Shown here: positions 59,810-64,000 of the stretch, piece after piece
Layout of the letters: each line of letters opens with the position of its first letter
Position numbering within the stretch: position 1 is the stretch's first letter
Source: Dyadobacter jiangsuensis
GTDB lineage: Bacteria; Bacteroidota; Bacteroidia; Cytophagales; Spirosomataceae
Assembly: GCF_003014695.1 (NCBI RefSeq)
Contig: NZ_PYAS01000018.1
Coordinates: 1 to 64,000 of the forward strand
Reading direction: 5' to 3'
DNA length: 64,000 nucleotides
Notes under the pieces: generated by a model
The model's database searches: none
Seen by the model: only the letters and a program-made list of their open reading frames with translations
What the model was told of the DNA's origin: nothing
Position numbers and translations under genes: made by a program

Positions 59810-60818
59810 CGGCACCGCCAAACTCGTTCCTGTAAATCCGGATCAGCAGCAACAGGTAGCTGATCAGCAACGGGCCAAAGATGAAACCCCAGAAACCGAA
59901 CAATTTCAGACCGGCGATCAAACCGAGGATGGTGATGATTGGGTGCACGTTGCCGACCTTCTGCAAAAAGGTGATACGGGCGACATAATCGATATTCCCG
60001 ATCACGATCGCGCTGTACAGGAGCAGACCGATTGCTTTTCCCGATTCACCTTTGGAAAACAGGAAGATCACTAACGGTAGCCATATCATAGCAGTACCAA
60101 TCACCGGGAAGAATGCGAACAAGCCGGTGATCAATCCGAGCAGTACAAAATCCTCAATCCCGACGATCCAGTACCCCAGCAAGGCTACGAGCCCCTGTAT
60201 CAGCGAAATGAGCGGAATACCCAGCGCATTCGCGCGTACCATACCACAAGTTTCGTCAGCGAGGGATTGGATATTCTTATGTTTGAGCGGAATGAAATGT
60301 TCTAATGTTTCCTCCATGAACCGGCCATTGATGAACATGAAATAAGCCAGGAAAAGGATCATCAGCAGGTTGCCGAGCATAGTCGCCGAACTGTTCAGAA
60401 TGCCTGGAATAAAACCCGCCGCCCTTTTTTTGATATCGGCCGTCGCGTCCTTGGTAAGCAAATCCTGGCCCGTCCATTCGCGGAGCTGCGTGGAAATCGC
60501 GTCAATGGCATGATTTACTTGTTCGGGATTCTCCGCGATCGTGTTGATTTTTTGAAATATCATCTGACCTGCGAAATACACCGGAGCCACGATACAGGCC
60601 ATAAAAAGAATCATAAACAGCACCGCTGTGAGGCCCTTCTTCCACTTTCGCTCTTCGGTGAGGCGGAAATAGTACCTCCGGCAAAGAATGTAGAGGGTGA
60701 GCGCACCCAGAAAACCGGGGAAGAAAATATAAAGCTGCTTGAAAATAATGACCGCCAATGCGGTGACAATCAGCAGGAAGGCAATTTGGCGAATGCGATT
60801 GTTGAAGTCGGAAACCAT
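59781..60818 (-). CDS. AI-2E family transporter (PerM/YdiK-like)
   Basis: A 345-residue inner-membrane protein of the AI-2E exporter/PerM family, with about seven to eight hydrophobic helices. Family markers are the early ALAVIIFKQLYIFFPGFLGA, the central PVIGTAMIWLPLVIFLF, and the late PIITILGLIAGLKLFGFWGFIFGPLL, where FGFxGxxxGPLL is nearly invariant. Members export small molecules, or in E. coli TqsA, the AI-2 signal; for most the substrate is unknown. It reads from a gap of 119 bases after YegP's terminator and ends inside the convergent 216-residue gene. Confidence 0.9.
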   Translation of the reverse strand: MVSDFNNRIRQIAFLLIVTALAVIIFKQLYIFFPGFLGALTLYILCRRYYFRLTEERKWKKGLTAVLFMILFMACIVAPVYFAGQMIFQKINTIAENPEQVNHAIDAISTQLREWTGQDLLTKDATADIKKRAAGFIPGILNSSATMLGNLLMILFLAYFMFINGRFMEETLEHFIPLKHKNIQSLADETCGMVRANALGIPLISLIQGLVALLGYWIVGIEDFVLLGLITGLFAFFPVIGTAMIWLPLVIFLFSKGESGKAIGLLLYSAIVIGNIDYVARITFLQKVGNVHPIITILGLIAGLKLFGFWGFIFGPLLISYLLLLIRIYRNEFGGAVKSPNPPST

Positions 60819-60886
60819 GAAATACCGTTTTGGATCAATATACGTGGTGCAATTATTGTACCAATATCGCGGGAAATGGCCAAAAG

Positions 60887-60920
60887 AAAAGCGCAGGACA
60901 AATTATTATCCTGCGCTTTT
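60887..60920. terminator. Bidirectional-type terminator after yegP
   Basis: AAAAGCGCAGGA (60887-60898) and TCCTGCGCTTTT (60909-60920) are perfect 12-base complements with a 10-base AT-rich loop. It follows the yegP stop by 17 bases on the minus strand and lies before the start of the AI-2E family gene. Confidence 0.85.
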
Positions 60921-60937
60921 CTGTATATCTGAACGAC

Positions 60938-61273
60938 CTACGCCGCCGATTGATCGTCTACCTCAGCCTCCGGCGCATTTTTCTTTACGGATTCGATCCC
61001 GTTGTCGCGGCTTGCTACGCTTTCGTACATTTCACTGCTTCCGATTGCCTGCCCGTTGGTAGCTTTCAAAAGGAAATAGAATTTGTCGTTTTTCGAAGTA
61101 AGGCGCTCGAAACGCGCATCGTCCTGTGAATTCTTCTTCACCGACTCGATCCCGTTTTCGCAAGCTGCTTTGGTGGTATAACCCTCGCTTGCCAGGATCA
61201 CCTGACCGTTTCCGGCTTTCAGGTTAAATTGAAATTCTCCGTTAGCTCTTTTTGTAATTACGAATTTTCCCAT
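60938..61273 (-). CDS. yegP: YegP family protein (DUF1508), two tandem modules
   Basis: A 111-residue protein of two tandem YegP modules of about 48 residues each. Both show the same pattern: GEFQFNLKAGNGQVILASEG and KFYFLLKATNGQAIGSSEMY, each followed by NGIESVKKN. The modules are small beta-hairpin/helix units with unknown binding role; the family is widespread and often annotated only as DUF1508. It is cytoplasmic, without signal. A strong terminator follows its stop. It is likely a single-gene transcript. The LytTR regulator upstream lies 77 bases away on the same strand. Confidence 0.93.
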   Translation of the reverse strand: MGKFVITKRANGEFQFNLKAGNGQVILASEGYTTKAACENGIESVKKNSQDDARFERLTSKNDKFYFLLKATNGQAIGSSEMYESVASRDNGIESVKKNAPEAEVDDQSAA

Positions 61274-61350
61274 GTTTGAAAAGATTGGATTAGGCGTTCA
61301 AAGTACGATTATCTTTTCTTAATGCAATAGTATACGTTACTGAAAATGCG

Positions 61351-62088
61351 CTATACGTCCCTCAGCCCCGCGCGGATCAGCCGCGCCACTTGCCTGCGAT
61401 AAGGCGCGCTCACGGGTAAGATGTGGCTGGCAATCTCGATTGTATGCTCGGTAAACGCCGTTACTTTGCTGATCGCCACGATCAGCGAGCGATGCACCCT
61501 CATAAAGCCTCTTCCTGCGATCCGTTCTTCGATCGCCGTCAGCCCCTGATATACAATCAGTTCTTTCTCAGTGGTTTTGATTTTCGTATACTGCTTTACT
61601 CCTTCGATGTAAAGCACCTCATCCAGGAATACTTTCACCACCGACCGGCCCGAAAAGAGGTAAATGAACGGCCCCCTATCCGGTGCGGGCCGTCTGCGCC
61701 TGCCGGGTGAGCCCCGCTTCATGACCGGCTGCGGTACAGCCGCATAGTAGCGGTCGACGCTCGCGAGGAAGCTCTCGAACGTGATGGGTTTTACCAGGCA
61801 ATCGATAATGTACTTATCGTTGCGCCGCTTCCAACGCTTTTTTCTGTCGGACAGAAAAATAACCCTGGGCCGGCAGGGTAACAACTCCAGGAACGCTTCT
61901 CCCGTCACTTTGGGAAGCATAATGTCCAGAAACAGGAGGTCGATCTTGTTCTGCTGAAGATACATCAGCCCGTCGATCGCGTGGTAAAATGTCCCCACGT
62001 GTTCCAGGGACTCCAACTCGCCGATGTAGGATTCGAGAACGCTCGAAGCGTACGGCTCATCGATGATCAAACATTTAATTCTGCTCAT
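61351..62088 (-). CDS. LytTR family response regulator
   Basis: A 245-residue regulator. The receiver has D10-E11 in LIIDEPYAS, phospho-acceptor D55 in LLFLDIMLPK and a Lys in DCLVKPITFESF. A short basic, Arg/Pro-rich linker (MKRGSPGRRRRPAPDRG, about 124-141) joins it to a LytTR domain (YIEGVKQYTKIKTTEKELIV, FMRVHRSLIVAISKVTAFTE). The linker is longer and more basic than in the LytTR gene at 10.1 kb. No kinase is adjacent. The gene is preceded by a 192-base gap with an inverted repeat, then the cytochrome gene. Confidence 0.92.
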   Translation of the reverse strand: MSRIKCLIIDEPYASSVLESYIGELESLEHVGTFYHAIDGLMYLQQNKIDLLFLDIMLPKVTGEAFLELLPCRPRVIFLSDRKKRWKRRNDKYIIDCLVKPITFESFLASVDRYYAAVPQPVMKRGSPGRRRRPAPDRGPFIYLFSGRSVVKVFLDEVLYIEGVKQYTKIKTTEKELIVYQGLTAIEERIAGRGFMRVHRSLIVAISKVTAFTEHTIEIASHILPVSAPYRRQVARLIRAGLRDV

Positions 62089-62208
62089 AAAAAAATCCGG
62101 TGAAATAACTGTACTTCAAAGGACTAACCCACGGGGGCGGCATGTGCCGAACCAAAGGCGAATCCGAAAGATTGCCCGGTTGGGTAATGAGAAGAAACGA
62201 ATTGAGTA

Positions 62209-62256
62209 GGATGGCGTTCAATTTCCAAATAATTCGGAAAAACTCCAACGCCATCC
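62209..62256. promoter_or_regulatory. Inverted repeat after the cytochrome gene
   Basis: GGATGGCGTT (62209-62218) and AACGCCATCC (62247-62256) are perfect complements, with an inner TTTCC/GGAAA stem. It lies 25 bases past the cytochrome stop codon on the minus strand and 121 bases before the LytTR start. No U tail is clear, so it is a weak terminator or a protein-binding site. Confidence 0.45.
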
Positions 62257-62280
62257 CGGCAGTGTTGCAAATTACTGCGA

Positions 62281-63141
62281 TCAGATGCTCTTCAAATACA
62301 TCCGCAAAGCCCGCATTTCGGTATCCGAAAACGCGGCGGTCATTTGCCACGGCATGGGCGCTTTCAGCTCGGTGCCGTCGGGGCGCTTACCCGTGCGAAG
62401 CGTCTGGAAAAACTGCTCGTCCGTCCAGCCGGCACTTTTTCCGGTTGACGAAATGTCGGGCGTGCCGCCTTCTCCCGGTGTACCTTTCATATCGGGCTTG
62501 TGGCAGCCGGTACAAATTTGCGACACATATTTACCGAAGTCGGCGGTGACGCCTTCGCGTACCGCCAGCGGAGGTACGGCATTATGATCAATTTTCTCCG
62601 CTTCGAACAGCTCCAACTCGCCCAGGTCGGCCATAATGGTGGCTCCCACGCCGATCTCACTCGGCGGGTTCACGCGGTCAACGGGCGCCACTTGTGCACA
62701 ATAGGCGATCACCGCCTTCAAATCTGTTTCGCTGAGCTTGTTAAAACCGGCCGACGGCATGTAAATAAGCGGCGTACCGTCTTGCTGCACGCCGTGGCGG
62801 ATCGCCCGTACCCAGTCGTCGGTACTATAATCCTTCGATATGCCTCCTTTCCCTTTGGTAAGGTTCCGGGCGACCAGCCGGCCTACCCCGTCCTGCTCGA
62901 AGAGGACGCGGCCGCCGAGGTCTTTGCCGTGGCAGTCGTTGCACCCCTTGGTAGTAACCAGGCGCTGGCCCTGGGCAATGGTGGCAGAATCGGTCGGGAT
63001 GTCGAGTTTGACGGGGGTTACCGGATAAACTTTACTTTTCCGGTTACCGATTGCGATGTAGGCTTTGGTGTAGTAACCGAGTGCCAGCAGCACGATGACC
63101 AGCAACGTACGGCCGGTCCATTTCAGGATTTTTTTTAACAT
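62281..63141 (-). CDS. Membrane-anchored di-haem cytochrome c family protein
   Basis: A 286-residue protein with an N-terminal TM helix (RTLLVIVLLALGYYTKAYIA, about 11-30). Two haem-binding sites are present: C67-N-D-C70-H71 in GCNDCHGKDLGG and C210-T-G-C213-H214 in ICTGCHKPDMKG. Methionine ligands may come from MPSAGFNKL and MPWQMTAAFSD. The two halves match the duplicated cytochrome c domain. It should face the periplasm and carry electrons to or from a respiratory or dehydrogenase partner, which is not adjacent. I start at the ATG at 63141 rather than 63192, so the TM helix begins correctly. Confidence 0.9.
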   Translation of the reverse strand: MLKKILKWTGRTLLVIVLLALGYYTKAYIAIGNRKSKVYPVTPVKLDIPTDSATIAQGQRLVTTKGCNDCHGKDLGGRVLFEQDGVGRLVARNLTKGKGGISKDYSTDDWVRAIRHGVQQDGTPLIYMPSAGFNKLSETDLKAVIAYCAQVAPVDRVNPPSEIGVGATIMADLGELELFEAEKIDHNAVPPLAVREGVTADFGKYVSQICTGCHKPDMKGTPGEGGTPDISSTGKSAGWTDEQFFQTLRTGKRPDGTELKAPMPWQMTAAFSDTEMRALRMYLKSI

Positions 63142-63267
63142 GGCTTTTGGAAATAACAGTTTGGAAAACTGCCGGCAAGGCCGACGTTGCAAAAATGCCC
63201 TGCCGGCCAGCGATTTCCATTGTCAAATCCTTTGAAGCGTCATTATCGCTGCATGAATTGCGTAATG

Positions 63268-64000
63268 CTATTTACCAAGCCACTTCTTGAAATCCATTGC
63301 TTTTTCGCGACTGATAATCACCTCGCTTTCAGGAGCGGGCGTAAGCGCGAGCTTGATTTTGTTATTGAAATACGGGTTGATCTGCTGAACGCAATGCACG
63401 CTGATGATGAACTGGCGGTTGGCGCGAAAAAAGCAGTCGGGATCGAGCATTTTTTCGAGCTCGTCCAACGTGTAATCAACCGGGTATTTCTGGTTATTCT
63501 TTGATTTGAAAAGACTTGTCCCCTCCTCTGAATAAAAATAGGCAATATCACTCACCTCCACGGGCACCCATTGCTGCAAATGCTTAACCAGGAACCGCTT
63601 GCGGTATTCCGAAGGCTGCATTTGCTGGCGAAGTTGTTTAACGAGCGAATCGATGGCATCGCGGTCGACATTAGCGGCATTTTTGGCAGGATCAGTCTCC
63701 GCTCCCTTCGTCAGGCGGTTATATTTCGCAAGGCTTGCTTCCAGTTCCTGCCGCTTGATCGGTTTGAGCAGGTAATCGATACTATTGACTTTGAATGCCC
63801 TCAGTGCGTACTCATCGTAGGAAGTAGTAAATATTACCGGCGATTCCACTTTCACCTGGTCGAAGATCTCGAAACTCTGACCGTCGGCCAGCTCGATATC
63901 CATCAGAATAAGGTCGGGGACTTCATTTTCTTTCAGGAAATCCACGGATTCCTGCACGCTGGCAGCCTTGCCGACGATTTCTATGTTGCTATCAATTTCA
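63268..64000 (-). CDS. LytTR family response regulator, 5' end cut by the window
   Basis: The frame is open to the right edge of the window, so the N-terminus is outside. Visible receiver parts include VGKAASVQESVDFLK, phospho-acceptor Asp in LILMDIELADG, and a Lys in YLLKPIKRQELE. The LytTR domain lies in the last 110 residues (SDIAYFYSEEGTSLFKSKNN, FFRANRQFIISVHCVQQINP). An internal GTG at 63957 would give a truncated receiver and should not be used as the start. The partner kinase, often adjacent in this family, is probably beyond the window edge. Confidence 0.93.
   Translation of the reverse strand, partial: EIDSNIEIVGKAASVQESVDFLKENEVPDLILMDIELADGQSFEIFDQVKVESPVIFTTSYDEYALRAFKVNSIDYLLKPIKRQELEASLAKYNRLTKGAETDPAKNAANVDRDAIDSLVKQLRQQMQPSEYRKRFLVKHLQQWVPVEVSDIAYFYSEEGTSLFKSKNNQKYPVDYTLDELEKMLDPDCFFRANRQFIISVHCVQQINPYFNNKIKLALTPAPESEVIISREKAMDFKKWLGK

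Noticed and set aside
62075..62350. 91-residue minus-strand ORF between LytTR and the cytochrome gene
   Set aside because: It overlaps the end of the cytochrome gene in another frame and has no family pattern; the gap is better read as an intergenic region with an inverted repeat.

Overview
The window reads as a chromosomal segment of a Bacteroidota bacterium of the order Cytophagales, most like Dyadobacter or a close relative. The genus is inferred from recalled gene content; no 16S gene is present. Supporting signs are a SusC/SusD locus, a type IX secretion sorting domain, TPR histidine kinases paired with LytTR regulators, several DinB-like proteins, a two-domain YegP, a membrane-anchored winged-helix regulator, and TTG-N19-TAnnTTTG-like promoters. 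I see no rRNA, tRNA, CRISPR array, intact insertion sequence or prophage.

Layout. 0-8 kb: a GNAT acetyltransferase, a GH95 fucosidase, two DinB proteins, a secreted Pro/Gln/Thr-rich protein, an MFS transporter, a VOC protein and YjbQ. 8-11 kb: a TPR histidine kinase/LytTR regulator pair and a lipoprotein. 11.9-14.8 kb: a tightly packed minus-strand operon encoding a J-domain protein with a kinase-like remainder, a VWA protein and a divergent adenylosuccinate-synthetase homologue. This is the best candidate here for an undescribed system. 15-17.5 kb: small stress or housekeeping proteins. 17.5-22 kb: a TAT-exported enolase-superfamily enzyme, a HEPN-like gene broken by a one-base frameshift with its partner, an apparent Nramp transporter scrap, a LacI regulator and GtrA. 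22-27 kb: VOC, bestrophin, and a PadR-controlled FtsX-type ABC permease.

27-37.5 kb is rich in regulation: four NarL-type response regulators (three of them close paralogues in a cluster), one histidine kinase, a large outer-membrane beta-barrel protein, a LolA-like periplasmic protein, and a BlaI/M56-peptidase pair with a clear double operator. 37.5-42.4 kb: Old Yellow Enzyme, a Crp-type regulator, a divergent SDR/HxlR pair with a direct-repeat operator, and an ArnT-like glycosyltransferase.

42.4-54.3 kb is a polysaccharide utilization locus: a SusE-position DUF3823 lipoprotein, SusD, a SusC gene interrupted by one in-frame TAG, a divergent secreted GH71/99-like enzyme with a type IX sorting tail, and a membrane regulator with a kelch-like sensor and a cytoplasmic winged-helix domain. 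If the TAG is real, the locus probably cannot import its glycan.

54.3-64 kb: an ECF sigma factor overlapping a putative membrane anti-sigma protein with a barrel-like C-terminus, two lipoproteins, MscS, an AI-2E family permease, YegP, two LytTR regulators (the last cut by the window end) and a di-haem cytochrome c.
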